Shown here piece by piece: positions 49,140 through 61,080 of a stretch of DNA of 64,000 bases (positions within the stretch are counted from its first letter, which is position 1; each line of letters starts with the position of its first letter). The DNA comes from Hibiscus mutabilis (lineage: Eukaryota; Streptophyta; Magnoliopsida; Malvales; Malvaceae). Where the stretch lies: positions 992,001-1,056,000 of the forward strand of contig CM033752.1 of NCBI GenBank assembly GCA_019671005.1, given 5' to 3'. The position numbers and the translations under genes were made by a program. The notes below the pieces were generated by a model. That model was not told where the DNA came from. It saw only the letters and a list, made by a program, of their open reading frames with translations, and made no database searches.

Positions 49140-50498
49140 CCCTCGTTAGTTCATCTCAAGGACTCTATTGTTGAACTTCAAAGTGATATTTTCAATCAGA
49201 TTTTGCACCTTGTTTCTTAGGGCTCCACAATTCTTGGTAGTGTGGCCCATATTTCTATACAGGCTTTGCATCATAATCTTCTAGATAAGGAGGCTGCTTT
49301 GGTTTAGGCCAAACTGGGGCTAACAAGTTCTTCTCAACAAGCATCAAAAGCAACTTTGTATATGTTATCGGGATTGGATGGACAACTTTCTGAGAAGTGG
49401 ATCGATATGAGTATGAATAGTTTAATTGGCATAGGGACCAAGGCCGGCTAGATGGATAAGATCCCACCATATGAACTTCTGATCCACTTTATTCTCTGAT
49501 AATTGCATTGTTAGGATCTATGATTTTCCCTTATTTGATGGCTTCTTCAACGAGCTCACTTGATATCACAAGGTCTTCGAAGTTCTTTGATTACATTTCC
49601 CAGCATATACTTCATGAATGGATCTTCCATGGTTCTAACAAGAGTAGGTGTCATTTCCCTTTCAAGTAGTGGTGGTTGTACCTACGCTGTGACATTCCTC
49701 TACCTTTGCACATACTGCCTGAAGCTCTCATCGGGCTTTTTTTCATGTTTTGCAAATGTTAAACGGTCTGGTTTAACCTCTATTATATGTTTGTACTGCT
49801 CTATGAAGGCTTTATCCAGATTCTTTTAGGATTGTACGTTGTCTCGGCTAAGTTGATTGTACCTCATGGCTGCAGACCCTTTTAGTCTATCTTGAAAGCA
49901 ATAAATTAAAAGTTGATCATTATCGACATGCCCCGTCATTTTTTGATTGAAAATGGTAAGGTGAGTAGACGGGGAGCTTGTTCCATCGAACTTTTCAAAG
50001 TCTGGCACTTTGAACTTTGGAGGTAACACCAGATTAGGGACCAAGCTTAATTCACATGCGTCTATTTCTCAGACTGCATTTGCCTCTTCTATAGCTTTCA
50101 ATTTTTCCTCAAGCCGCTGAAACCAATTTTCAAGCTGCTTGGGTAGTTCAACCTTTGGCTTACCTACTTCGTTCAGATATGGGGCAGAGCGCTCTTTAGT
50201 TTCTCTGTACGATGAAGATCTAGCCTGAAGACCTTGTTGCTTTTCAGCTGAAGTTAACGCTTGCAACAGTGTCTTGTTGTAAGGATTCTCTGATTTTTGT
50301 AGAGATTAGGGTCTATGACCAATCATTTTCCCTTTCAAGATCCCTATATGCTAATATCCCAGCTATCTTGGCTAGTAGATCTGCTTGTGACTGTAAGATG
50401 AGGTCGTGAGTTGCTTGTTGTGCTTTTTCCAGGTTTTGCTCCATGTCACTCTTTATATCTGCGTATGCCTTTTCAACTTTTTCCAAACAACTATCCAT
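49140..50498 (-). pseudogene. Gag of the Tat-like Gypsy element, broken
   Basis: On the minus strand: a coiled-coil-like N-terminus (50498-50313, KVEKAYADIKSDMEQNLEKA), then KQLENWFQRLEEKLKAIEEA (50266-50069). The conserved core follows at 50044-49826 (PPKFKVPDFEKFDGTSSP, LIYCFQDRLKGSAAMRYNQL), then IEQYKHIIEVKPDRLTFAKH with ESFRQYVQRWRNVTAQVQPP further on, and ITYTKLLLMLVEKNLLAPVW. Near 49240-49190 is the C-terminal NMGHTTKNCGALRNKVQNLI. This is the order of plant Tat-lineage capsid proteins. Stops and frame changes between the pieces (for example near 50300, 50060, 49500) show it no longer makes Gag. Confidence 0.82.
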
Positions 50499-51367
50499 TT
50501 TTTAGCTTTGTTTTGAGTGAAAAACCAAATTTGACTCGGTCGACTCGGAAGCCTTAAAATCACTTTGATCGAAATTCTCTCAAAATCAGAAGCTCGAACA
50601 AGAATATGATGTGATGCAAATGCATGCAAAATGAGATGTTAATGCGTTGCAAAAAATAAAAATAGGTTAGTACGAATAGAATAATCAATAACGATAATAT
50701 ATCGCGAAAATGAAAAGGCATAGAACCTTCATGTTAACATGCTTCATTCGAATAAAAACAATCCAACCACATCATGCTTTCTACCCGCACATTTTAAACA
50801 AAAAGTGGATCCTACCTGAACAATGTTTTCTACCCGCATAAGATATATCGGCATGACACCTAGTATATGCTTTATTGCAAGAAAATAAATGATACTGAAA
50901 TTAAAGAGCATAATTGAAAGAAATTAAAGAAACCCCCTTAACTTTCTCTACCATGAACCTATCGGGTGACCCTCTAAACGAGCAGAGGTTCGGTATAGTT
51001 CGAAATAAGGTAGGCTGCTATGGTTCACTATATGTGGTTTAGGTTCTAAAGTAACGGTACCTGAACTATCGCTAGAACATCGATTTGGGAGGATGCATTT
51101 CCCTAGGTCTGTTCAGAGACGAAGATCTCACAGAGACAAAGGTATAGATGTATCTCGGAACTGATCCACTATCCTGCACGAAGGCGATACGTCACGAAGG
51201 CGAGCTCGGGTGTAGAGCTCATGATATGCAAATTTAGGGAAAAAATTTGTAAAAAAATTTTAGAAATAAAAAGAAGGGATCACAAAATAAATCAAATCGA
51301 ATTTATAGTTTCCACTCGTTAAGACAAAAAGTAGTCAACTGGTGGCTCGACTTTCTAAAAAAAGGAT
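50499..51367 (-). other. 5' untranslated interior of the Tat-like element
   Basis: Leader between the primer site and gag on the sense strand. It has no coding potential I can support. The sequence around 50940-51200 has mixed composition with several short palindromes, where a packaging signal would be expected, but I cannot identify one. Confidence 0.5.
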
Positions 51368-51384
51368 CCCAGCAGAGTCGCCAA
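51368..51384 (-). other. Primer binding site of the Tat-like element
   Basis: On the minus strand TTGGCGACTCTGCTGGG starts a few bases after the end of the 5' (right) LTR. TGGCGACTC-type primer sites are typical of Tat/Ogre elements and are usually attributed to tRNA-Arg; the tRNA assignment is from family knowledge. Confidence 0.75.
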
Positions 51385-51386
51385 GC

Positions 51387-52036
51387 TGTAACAACGGTCC
51401 CGCCTGCGGTGGTGCTTGATGCATTTTTACGAAAATTGGTTTGGGATTGAATTGAGTCGCCCTCAATCTTTTTAATTTAGGTGGGATTGGATCATCTGAA
51501 AAACCAGCTATTTTAATAAAACCTGTTTTTGCGTCATTTTATTAAAACAACGAGTTTTGGTCTACGGAACTAGAAAAACAGGTTCGGGAGTCAGTTACGT
51601 GTGGGGAAGGGTGAGCACCCCCACAACCCAAAAATTGGTACCTGGTCGGTTACGTATTGTCTAAACGATGGAAATTAAGAATTCAAATTTAATTTAAAAT
51701 TTGTGATCCCTTAATATATTTTAAAAAAATATTTTCTTGTATGAAAAGAATTTACACCCCTACACCCGGGCATAATTTCTGTTGGATTCCCGAATGAAAG
51801 AAATCTATTTTGAAAATTATAATTTAGAATTAAAAAGGTATTTTGCGATAGAGATTAATGGAAAGCGGCACGCCTCACGTTCGAGGTACGTTTTTCTCAA
51901 GGATCCCTAACAAAAGTTTTAATTTAAAAACTGATTAAAACGAACGAATATAGAATATATATACATACATACGAATATATGATCATATGTATTAAACTAT
52001 AAATAAGTAAATAATAATAACAATAATAATAATAAC

Positions 52037-52067
<31 letters not shown>

Positions 52068-53383
52068 GTGTAGATACTTAATAAACATGTAATAAAAAAT
52101 AATGATAATAATATACATATATTTCATAATATATTAAATATAATGTAATATACATAGTATAGTAAATATGCAAGTATAATATACACAAACTATTATTATA
52201 ATAATAAAAATAATTATAAAAATATTAATATATACGTAATAATATATAAATAAAAATAATAAAAATATAAAAATAATAAGTAAATAAACAAATTAAAATA
52301 AGAAGGTGACTAAATTAAAAAAGAGGAACTTAGAAACTAAGAAAAAGGACGAAATTGCAAAGAAACATAAATTAAAGGACAAAACAATGAAGGATACGGA
52401 AAAGGAAGGACTACGCGCACAATTTCCCCATTGAACGAAAACACGCGGATCCTTCAGGCCGGGTCGGGTCTGCTATGCGAGTTGCCTGACCAAACGACGT
52501 CGTTTTGGGCTTAAAAGCTGGGTGCCAAAGCGGCATCGTTTTGGAATCCATATAAATAGATTTTTTAGCCCAAAAATAACCATTTGTGCATCTGATATCC
52601 AAAAATGCTCTCAAGGCTCTCCCTTACTCCGCCGGTGGCCGTAAGTTGAAAAGTTTGGGTTTTTTCAACACCTCTTCACCTCCTAAACACAAATTCGTGC
52701 TTGGATTTTTTTAGGAAAGACTCCTATACGGGTAGATCTACAAAATGAAGGTATGTATTTCTACCTTTTCTACTTCTTTTTTTTTGCATTTTTCTATTAT
52801 TTTTTATTTCAAATATATGAAAAAAAGACATACGAAGTTTTTGAGCGTTTTTGTTTTTTTATTTTCTAATCGGCCCTTTTTTAATCGAACCTCGGATTCC
52901 TTTTTTATTAATCTAAAACTTTTTTTCAAAATTGAATCCTCCGCTGATTACATTGTAGATTTGGGTTTTTATAACCCGGAAATGTACATAAAATAATACA
53001 AACTAATGATGCTTTTGTTTCTTTTTCAGGCGGTGGAGCAGTGCGACTTGGGCGGTGATCGGTGCACGTGGCCAATGGTGGCGCGAGTGGCGGCCACGCG
53101 CGGGAAGTGAGAATGGCAGGGGGCATCAGCGGCTGATAAGGGATAAGTTTAGGTTTAGATTATTTTTAGGTTTAAGGGTATTAGTGTAATTCTAGGTTAT
53201 TTGGATATCTGGGTTAATTTGTTTAGGTTTAGATCTGGGTAATAGGTTTGGGCTTGATGGGTAATTTGAGTTATAATTGGGTATAGGGTATTTTATTAAT
53301 TTGGGTAAATGGGTTTGTATGTTGGGTTAATGTATGGGTTTATTTTATTTGGGCTCAAGCCCGGTCAAAAATGTGTTATTATA
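51387..53383 (-). repeat. 5' LTR (right) of the Tat-like element
   Basis: Intact 1997-bp copy that serves as the empty-site reference for both solo LTRs in the left copy. It carries an interrupted (AAT)n tract (52011-52066) and the palindromic words acgacgtcgtttt at about 52495. Confidence 0.82.
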
Positions 53384-53594
53384 GCCACGTTATTTATGGG
53401 ACCAACCAATAAAAATTACTCATTTTATTATTTTTTATGTCATATTTTTGCCAAGTGAATCTTCCCTTGGTAAAAACTGTTTTTAAAATTGATTTACAGT
53501 AAATACGAGTGAAGATTCACTTGGTAAAAATATGGCATGGAAAAAATAATGAGATAGGTGGTTTTTATTGGTTGGTCCCATGGATACGTGGCTG
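53383..53594. mobile_element. MITE with ~80-bp terminal inverted repeats
   Basis: The ends agccacgt...atgggaccaaccaata and the complement tattggttggtcccat...acgtggct form long inverted repeats that continue through gccaagtgaatcttc. The ~50-bp loop is AT-rich. Its left end coincides with the edge of the Tat LTR, so one element inserted at the border of the other. Confidence 0.75.
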
Positions 53595-54046
53595 GAATGA
53601 CCCATGATATAATTTCTCTCAAATAAGTGATTAAATTATATTTTTTCTAGATAAATGTAGTTGTGTTCAAACGATTGGTTTAGTCAAATTAACCGACTAA
53701 ACTGAACTAGTTCGGTTAAATAGTTGATCATCAAATTTTTTCGGTTGATGAACGGCTAAAGAAATTTTTAAAGGTCGATTATCGGTTAATTCGGTTCAAA
53801 ATTAGTTAATTAACTGAACTACCCGAATTAACTGAAATATAACAAAAAATAAATATAATATATTTATACAACACATACCCATTAAAATTTTAAAACCCAC
53901 TTCTAACCCAAATGAAAAAATCTAATGTTTAATATAAAATTATAATATTTTATCTATGTTTAGATATTATTTAAATTAAATAAAAATTATCTTTGTGAAC
54001 TAAAAAGTATTTCCAAGGATTTTTATTGTTTAATAATTTTGATTAG
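53595..54046. other. Spacer with 'ttcggttaa' repeats
   Basis: Short inverted and direct words such as ttcggtta, taattcggtt and taaccgac cluster at 53680-53840, a pattern seen in some plant foldback transposons, but the ends cannot be defined. No gene. Confidence 0.45.
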
Positions 54047-55472
54047 TGTTGCGTGCTGTGATGTACTATAAATGATAATCAAACGGTGCAAGTATACACA
54101 TCGAACAAGTAATAATAGTGATGAGTAAGATCGTCTCCACAGGGATTTGAGGTAAATTAAGTCAAGTTTAAGCACTTAGCACAAAGATGAGATATTGAAT
54201 GAAAGAGTTGATATGAGCAAATTAAAGAAATGATGTAGCAAAAACTATAATAAAAACTAGAGCGATACGATAAGGCTTCAAACGTACTCACATGTGCGGA
54301 AACTCTCAAATGGGATGACAAGCTGGGTTTATCTAGGAATCCTATGCCTAGCTCTCATGAATGATTAACTATTTCCAGCTTTTAAGGCACTTGACAGAGT
54401 TTACCTAGGTGTTTCTAAACTATCTCTAGCAAGAAACTTACAGTAAGAATGCTACAACAATACATCTCAGCGTGAACCCTAGCAAGTTACTATCCATGAA
54501 GTTCTACTCCTTTTAGTCGTTGAAACTCTATCCTTATCTCTAAGGTGAGTTAGGTTTTGCCTCTCAGCATCAAACCCCATTGTCCACGTAGATCTAAGCT
54601 TAACTCTCTCGACCATTAAGCATCGAACAAAGGTAATGGCTAACTCTCGAAAGCTCTTACAAACCCAAGGCAATAAAACAGTAAACAAAGCGCATATGAA
54701 ACTGGAAAAAGCTAAAGCATTCATTAAAACTAAAACATCATCATCCACAAATAAACCCAAGCCACTAAAAGTTAGTTCATAGCTGGGCAAATAACATCCA
54801 AATTCATCCGTTTAAAACAACCCATTCCAAAATGAAAGAAATAATGGAGCAAAGAGCAACTAAGAGTCGAGAAATCTCCCAAGCAGCCTTGGACTGCCGT
54901 GAACCACCCGAAGCTTGCTGCTTCTCTCAAAGGACAACAAGATCGTCCTTTGGAGCTTCAACAATGGAGGACACCAAGATGAAGGAGAAGGAAAGAAACC
55001 ACCTTTTTGCTTCTCTATTTCTTAGCTCACAACACCTTTTTCTAGCTCTCTCTTAAATGTGGGTATCCTATCCTTTATATAGTGGGGCTCCTAGGGTTTT
55101 GTGCCCTTAATTCTTTGTGTACCCCAAGGAATATTCTCTTTTCATGTGTGGCATAGCTGGCTGGTGGAATCATGTGTAGGGGCTGTAAAATATCTTCTAT
55201 CTTTGTCTTTTTGTGCGCCCAGAAATGCCGTCCAAAATGTTGCAGCAAAATTTTCTTTCCCAGCAATGCTCTTTAGCTCACCTACGCATCACCACCAAGC
55301 AAACGTTTTCCTTAAACAACACCAATTTCACAAATATATAAAAACAACCAAGCAAACACCACCATATGCAACTATATGAACTAAATGCAGCTATATGCAA
55401 TGAAATGATCTTGAAAACAAACAATAACATAAGTAAAAAGGCATGAAATGTATACTTTTTACAAGGTTAACA
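54047..55472 (-). repeat. 3' LTR (left) of the Athila-like element
   Basis: 1426 bp. On the minus strand it starts TGTTAACC after the purine tract aagtttgggggtg and ends ...cacgcaaca; the same ~29-bp end (tgttgcgtgttgtg... on the plus strand) opens the right LTR at 63004. The antisense ORF at 54832-55056 is not a gene. Confidence 0.8.
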
Positions 55473-55484
55473 CCCCCAAACTTA
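55473..55484 (-). other. Polypurine tract of the Athila-like element
   Basis: Minus strand: aagtttgggggtg next to the LTR. A second near-identical tract lies ~890 bp away at about 56367-56380 (complement of cacccccaaacttga). Confidence 0.7.
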
Positions 55485-56423
55485 AGCTATTGCTTTTCTC
55501 CAAGCAACGAGTAGAGAAAAACAGATAAAATGTTATGGCAAAGATAAGCTCAAGACAAGGCTATGGAAAAATTTCAGTCCTTAGAAAATATAGGCTTCAA
55601 CACGCTAGACAGTTTTGAGATTTTAAGAACTTTTCCCTAGGGCAAGATCCTTTCCTTGTGTATGCATAATTGCATCCAATCTATGCTTAACAGAGTTAGA
55701 AAATTTCTAGGGAAGCTCTCTATTATACTCTAGTATCAATTAAGCACAAGTTTACTCCCATAATTATAACCTTTTTTTTGAAACTCCTATGAAGGGTGTC
55801 AGCTCATCACACCTACTGTCCTTAACTTTAGATGTAAATGGAGCAAACATTCTACCCCCTATTTAGTAGGTAGATTCATCCCGTGACAACTTTCATTCAC
55901 TCATTTGCTTGCTGCCATTTATTTAAATGCAGTATCCAGGCAAACAATATAAAGAGGAGTGTCTCTCTACAGTTACGCCTAAACATTTATTCGTAATTCG
56001 CCACATGCGATAAACAAAAGGGAGTTTAATAAAGCCTTTAATGCTTTCATTTATCATTCAAGTTCATTCAGATCGTTTATACTAAGGTATGCAAGAGTTC
56101 TTTCATAAAAAGTTTCTAACACCATTAAGCATAGAAAATATACAATTGTGTAACAAAAAAAACTCAAAGCATCAAGTCCTAAAGAAGGTTATACCAATCT
56201 CAACAGTCATGTATATTCACATAATCCATAGCCACAAAAATTAATCACTCATCATTGGACATCCTTAATTTATTCATAAAACTGTCTTTAAGCCAAACAA
56301 AATGCCATAGCAAAACCCTGTTTATAACTACTAATGCAAATGCTTAACTATGAACATTAACACTAACACCCCCAAACTTGAAGAATGTAGTGTCCTCAAT
56401 GCATGAAAATTAACTAATTGAAG

Positions 56424-56888
56424 CTAAACTATATGCAATGCAATGGGTGGTACCTCGGTATAGTCATACTTTGGTGGTACAGTCTTGGTGGCTTTATGCT
56501 TGATACGCTTCTTCTTAAGTGCATCGATGGGCTCTTCTTCCTCAATTGGTTGCGGCAGTAAACTTAATTTGGTCGCCCTTACGTGCGCACCAAACTGTGT
56601 GGGGCTTGTTTGATAGGCGTAGAACTCCATCACTAGTTGCACGAAGATATTCTCTGGGTGTTTGACAAATGAGTCCCATTCTTGCTTGGTGATAATCTCC
56701 ATCACCTCGGCGTCGAATCTCTCTTCACCATCAGAAGGGAAAGAGAAGCCTTGTTCAGGAAAAAAAATTATTTCCTTAATTTGTTGAAAGAGAGTCTTGG
56801 CCGTTTCATTGTGAAATTTCTTGATCTCGAGGGTCGGTCGTGCTTGTGCACTACTTGAAGCACCGGGGACGTTCTTGCAACGAACCAT
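56424..56888 (-). pseudogene. Extra ORF of Athila-like element (plant transposon protein type)
   Basis: A 154-residue open frame. The segment ITKQEWDSFVKHPENIF followed by LVMEFYAYQ resembles the domain often annotated as 'putative plant transposon protein', which occupies the envelope-like position in Athila-group elements. The usual protein is several times longer, so this is a truncated remnant; it ends in a basic KKKRIKHKATK stretch. Function unknown, and it has no membrane segment that would support an envelope role. Confidence 0.6.
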
Positions 56889-57578
56889 GATTGAAGAAAG
56901 GGGTAACGATTGTTGGGGCGATTAGGGTTTTTGGGTGAAATTTGGTTCGGAGTAGATGAAGAAGAAGAATGGTTTAGAAAAGATGATGGGTCAAAATGGA
57001 GTGAGTGATGAAGAAGATAGTGTGTTTAATGAAAGAAAGAAAACTGTCAAAAGTAATTGGAGAGAGAAGGTGGGTGTGACGATTATGAGGCATGGGGAAG
57101 AGGAGAGATGTGATGGGCATTTATGCAAGGGGAAAAGTAAGAAAGAGAATCTAAAAAAGGTGATGATGAGGTAGGGTTTTGAAAATTAAAAAGATATAAA
57201 ATCCCCTTTTTGATATTTTTAATGCCGCCCTAAAGCTTTGGAAAAGTTTTGCCTTTTCAACTTCCCTCAACAAGGTAAGCACAAAGCCCTAACTCTAATT
57301 GGAAAAACGCTGCTTCTTTAAACTATATCCTCGCGTGACACCTGCAACTTTGGGAGGAAATCTAAAATGGGCTGATAAAGAAAAAACAAAAGCAAAGCAT
57401 AAAATAGAGAACTAAAGGACAAAGAAATAAAAGATAAGCCTAATTATTTATAAACATAGGAAATATGAAAATGCTATAGGAAAATATAAAGAGTGGGGGA
57501 TGCAAACTCTCATGCATCTTGAAGAAGCAAGGATGAATTGTCACGAATGATTAGAGCTCTAGTATAGACTTCCAGTCT

Positions 57579-58648
57579 TTAGCCGTTAACCTTGAAGATG
57601 GTGTCATCGTCAAGGTTCTTGATGTCCACAGCACCATGATGATAGAACTTGTGTACTTGGAAGGGGCTTGACCATCGTGACTTGAGTTTGCAAAAGAAAA
57701 GCTTGAGCCTAGGGTTGTAAAGGATAACTTGTTGCCCTTCTAAAAAATGTTGTGGCAAAAGATGCTTGTCATGCCACTTCTTTGTCTTCTCCTTGTACAA
57801 GCGTGAATTCTCATAAGCTTGGGCTCTAAATTCTTCCATATCATTCAGCTCTAGCAGCCTTCTTTCGCCAGCTAGTTGGGCATCCATATTGAGCTTTTTA
57901 ATGGCCTAATAAGCCTTGTGTTCTAGTTTGACGGGAATATGGCATACTTTGTCGTAGATAAGCTTGAGTGGGGACATTCCCAAAGGAGTTTTAAAAGATG
58001 TACAATAAGCCCATAAGGCTTTATCAAGCTTTGGGGACATTTCCTTTTGGGGTTGACCACCTTCTCTAATATTTGATTTATCTCTCGATTGGAGATTTTA
58101 GCTTGGCCATTGGTCTGGGGGTGATATGTCGTAGCAATTTTATGTCGTACACCATACCTTTGTAATGCTTTTGCAATGAGCTTGTTGTCGAAGTGGGTTC
58201 CTTCATCACTGATGATGGCTAGTGGGGATCCAAATCTCGTAAAAATGTTCTTATGAAGGAACTTCAAAACTATATTTGAGTCATTCTTCGGTGTAGCTAC
58301 TGCCTCGACCCACTTTGACACATAATCCACGACTAACAAGATGTAGATATCTCTAAATGATGAGGGAAAGGGTCCCATAAAGTCAATTCCCCATATATCA
58401 AAGAGTTTCACCTCTAAGATGTTTTGCAATGACATTTCATGCCTCCGAGATATATTCCCCATCCTTTGGCATCTGTCACAAGCCTTGCAAAATTCATGTG
58501 CATCCTTGAAGAGTGTGGCCCAATAGAAACCAGATTGTAGGACCTTTGCAGCAGTCGTAGCTCCTCTAAAATGGCCACCACACGAGGATGAATGGAAATG
58601 GAAAAAGATTTCCTTTTGCTCTTCATTGGGGACACATCTTTGAATCAT
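57579..58648 (-). pseudogene. Integrase of the Athila-like element
   Basis: Zinc-binding HHCC: HFHSSSCGGHFRG...CKACDRCQ (58648 onward). Catalytic core: WGIDFMGPFP (first Asp), IISDEGTHFDNK (second Asp), HPQTNGQAKISNREI, where the catalytic Glu of the family (GQAE) is replaced by Lys. The C-terminal segment in another frame (57887-57579) has LKLFFCKLKSRWSSPFQV, the GPY/F-like domain. A frame break lies near 57920. The loss of the Glu alone would abolish integration. Confidence 0.85.
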
Positions 58649-59490
58649 TTGGTCGGCACATTGCTTGAATAGATAAGGCTTCTCCCAAAAGTAAAATCGC
58701 CATCATGTCTGAATTTCCTTCTTCCCTGGCTATTTAAATCAGGAGGCAAAATACCACCAACGAGAAAGTTAACAATGTCAGCATACCACAGAATTGCCAC
58801 AACAAATAATAATTTCTTATCGGGGAATTCCTTCTTAATTTCTTGTTCATCATTACATTCAACCTTGTTTTCTAGCCTAGAAAGATGATCAACAACTTGA
58901 TTTTTATTGCCCTTTTTTCCCCTAACCTCTAAGTCAAATTCTTGCAAGAGAAGTATCCACCTAATAAGTCTAGGTTTAGCATCCTTTTTAGTCACTAAGT
59001 ACTTAATAGCTGAATGATCAGTGTGTACAATGACTTTAGTGCCTATCAAGTATGCTCTAAACTTATCAAATGCAAACACAACAAACAACAATTCTTTCTC
59101 AGTGGTTGTGTAATTGATTTGTGCATCATTTAAAGTACGGCTAGCATAATAGATGACATGAAAAATATTACCTCGGCGTTGTCCAAGTGCTACTCCCATC
59201 GCATAGTCACAGGCATCACAAATAAGCTCAAATAGTAAAGTCCAATCCGGGGGAACAACGACGAGTGCTAAGATAAGCTTCTCTTTAAGGTCATTGAATG
59301 CGTTGTGGCAGTCGTCATCAAATACAAAGGGCTGGTTTTGCTGTAGCAAAGTGCATAATGGCTTGGAGATCTTAGAAAAGTCCTTTATGAACCTCTTATA
59401 AAAGCCAACATGGCCTAAGAAACTCCGAATGCCCTTCACAATGGTGGGAGGAGGCAGCTTCTCAATCACTTCAACCTTTTGCCTTGTCAA
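58645..59490 (-). pseudogene. RNase H region of the Athila-like polyprotein
   Basis: An open 281-residue piece begins at the RT thumb/connection (IRSFLGHVGFYKRFIKDFS, FVFDDDCHNAFNDLK) and continues into the RNase H: CDACDYAMGVALGQR, YYASRTLNDAQINYTTTEKE, HTDHSAIKYL, RLIRWILLLQEFDLEV. The catalytic Asp/Glu/Asp set (CDA, TEKE, TDH) is visible. It removes the RNA strand after reverse transcription. It overlaps the preceding RT frame by about 20 bp in a different phase, marking a frameshift. Confidence 0.85.
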
Positions 59491-60442
59491 CCTCTATTCC
59501 TTTTTGCGAGATCATGTGGCCTAAAACTGTCCCATCAGCCACTATAAAATGACACCTCTCCCAATTGAGCACTAAGTCCGCTTCTTCACATCTCTTAAGC
59601 ACCTTTGCTAAATTACCCAAACATGACCCGAAGTCATCTCCAGAGACTGAGAAATCGTCTATGAATATCTCCAAAAACTCTTCAACCATGTCCGAAAAAA
59701 TGGCTAGCATGCATCCTCCCAAACCCTGAGTATCCATCGAAGAAACAATAAAAAGATTTGCCCGCCAATCGATCCAGCATTTGATCAATGAATGGGAGGG
59801 GAAATGGTCCTTCTTAGTTGCCTTATTGAGCTTGTGATAGTCCATGCAAATCCTTCATCCCGTGACGGTCCTTATTGGTAAGAGTTCATTGTCCTCATTG
59901 CTTATCACTGTCATACCTCCCTTCTTCGGTACACATTGGACTGGGCTAACCCACGAACTATTAGAGATCGAGTAAATAATTCTAGCATCGAGCCACTTGA
60001 TTATCTCCTTCATCACCACTGTCTTTATGACTGGATTAAGCCTTCTTTGGGGTTCAGCAGAATTGCTGTGACATTCATCAAGAAAAATTTTGTGCATGCA
60101 AATAGTAGGGCTTATACCCTTCCAGTCAGCCATAGTCCATCCTAACGCTTTTTTATGTTGAGATAACACATTTATCAAGCTATGCTCTTGGTTAGGTTTA
60201 AAACTAGAGGAAATTATCACAGGCAAAGTGTCACTGTCACCCAAATAAGCATATTTAAGGTGTGATGGTAAGGGCTTTAATTCTAAATTAGGTGCATGCT
60301 CAAGTGAAGGTTTCAGAGGGATGAATTCAGCAAAATTTAAAGGTTCGAAGTGCATACCTAGGCTAGATATGAGCAAGCTAGATTGCTGCACCTCTATTGG
60401 TAACTCCTCAAGCTCCTCATTGTCATCTCTATTGAGCATCAA
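59471..60442 (-). pseudogene. Reverse transcriptase of the Athila-like element, core deleted
   Basis: N-terminal RT: AEPQRRLNPVIKTVVMKEII, SSWVSPVQCVPKKGGMTVI, NELLPIRTVTG, followed by TGA where the family has Trp, then MDYHKLNKATKKDHFP. A frameshift leads through a fragment encoding the DGYSGF motif, after which the sequence jumps to CMLAIFSDMVEEFLEIFIDDFSV. The ~40 residues normally between them (through the MPFGL...ATFQ region) are missing. The catalytic pair survives as FIDD. Stop, frameshift and deletion together are fatal. Confidence 0.85.
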
Positions 60443-60738
60443 ATAATCCTTAACCTCTGAAAAATTGCTACAACAAAATTTTGCGGCTTATTCCTTTCCT
60501 ATAGAATCCAAATCCTGAAGACATTAATACTCTTCTGATTCGTCCACATATTTGAGTGTGTTGAAGACATTTATGGTCACCCTCTGATTATCCACTCCCA
60601 TGGTGAATTCACCCTTATCATAGTCGATCAAAATTCAGCCAGTGGGTAGGAATGGTCGCCCCAAAATAATGGGTGCATTATCATAAGCTTCACAATCGAG
60701 AATGAGAAAGTCAACAAGAAAAACAAATTTGTCCACCT

Positions 60739-61080
60739 TTACCGCAACATCTTCAATCCTTCTTTCTGGATGAACATGAGATCGATCTGCCAATTGCAAA
60801 ATAACAGAGTAGGCCTTACATTTCCCATTCCAACCTTCATAAAGACTAATTTGGGCATGAGATTCACACTAGATCCAAGATCGCATAAAGCTCTCCCCAC
60901 ATAGTTATCTCCTATCGAGCATGGGGTGATAAAGCTGCTTGGATCCTTCCTTTTTGGTGGCAATTTACTCAACACAGAGTAGCACTCTTTTGCTATAGTA
61001 ATTGTCTCATACCTCTCGATCTTCCTCTTTTTTGTGACAAATATCCTTGAGAAACTTTGCATAAGTGGGCATTTGATCAA
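60739..61080 (-). pseudogene. Protease region of the Athila-like element
   Basis: LSKLPPKRKDPSSFITPCSIG then ALCDLGSSVNLMPKLVF: the aspartic protease active site (D-L-G-S-S; usual form DLGAS) that cuts Gag-Pol. The open frame ends soon after. The frame to RT (60442) passes through ~300 bp of interrupted sequence. Confidence 0.8.

Larger units (their letters stand above)
36240..53383 (-). mobile_element. Tat-like (Ogre/Retand type) Gypsy element, gag-only, with nested solo LTRs
   Basis: The left LTR (36240-44343, interrupted twice) and right LTR (51387-53383, 1997 bp) are the same ~2.0-kb sequence. The sense strand is minus, shown by three signs: gag on the minus strand (50498-49140), a primer site next to the right LTR, and a polypurine tract next to the left one. 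LTR termini on the sense strand read TGTAATAAC...GTTACA-like. The interior of 7.0 kb holds gag and minisatellites, but I find no protease, RT or integrase, so this is a non-autonomous derivative. Flanks gttac (36235-36239) and gccac (53384-53388) may be a decayed 5-bp target duplication. The paired microsatellites in both LTRs confirm their common origin. Confidence 0.82.

Noticed and set aside
51924..52127. Tyrosine-rich minus-strand ORF
   Set aside because: It is a translation of the (AAT)n microsatellite and AT-rich LTR sequence.
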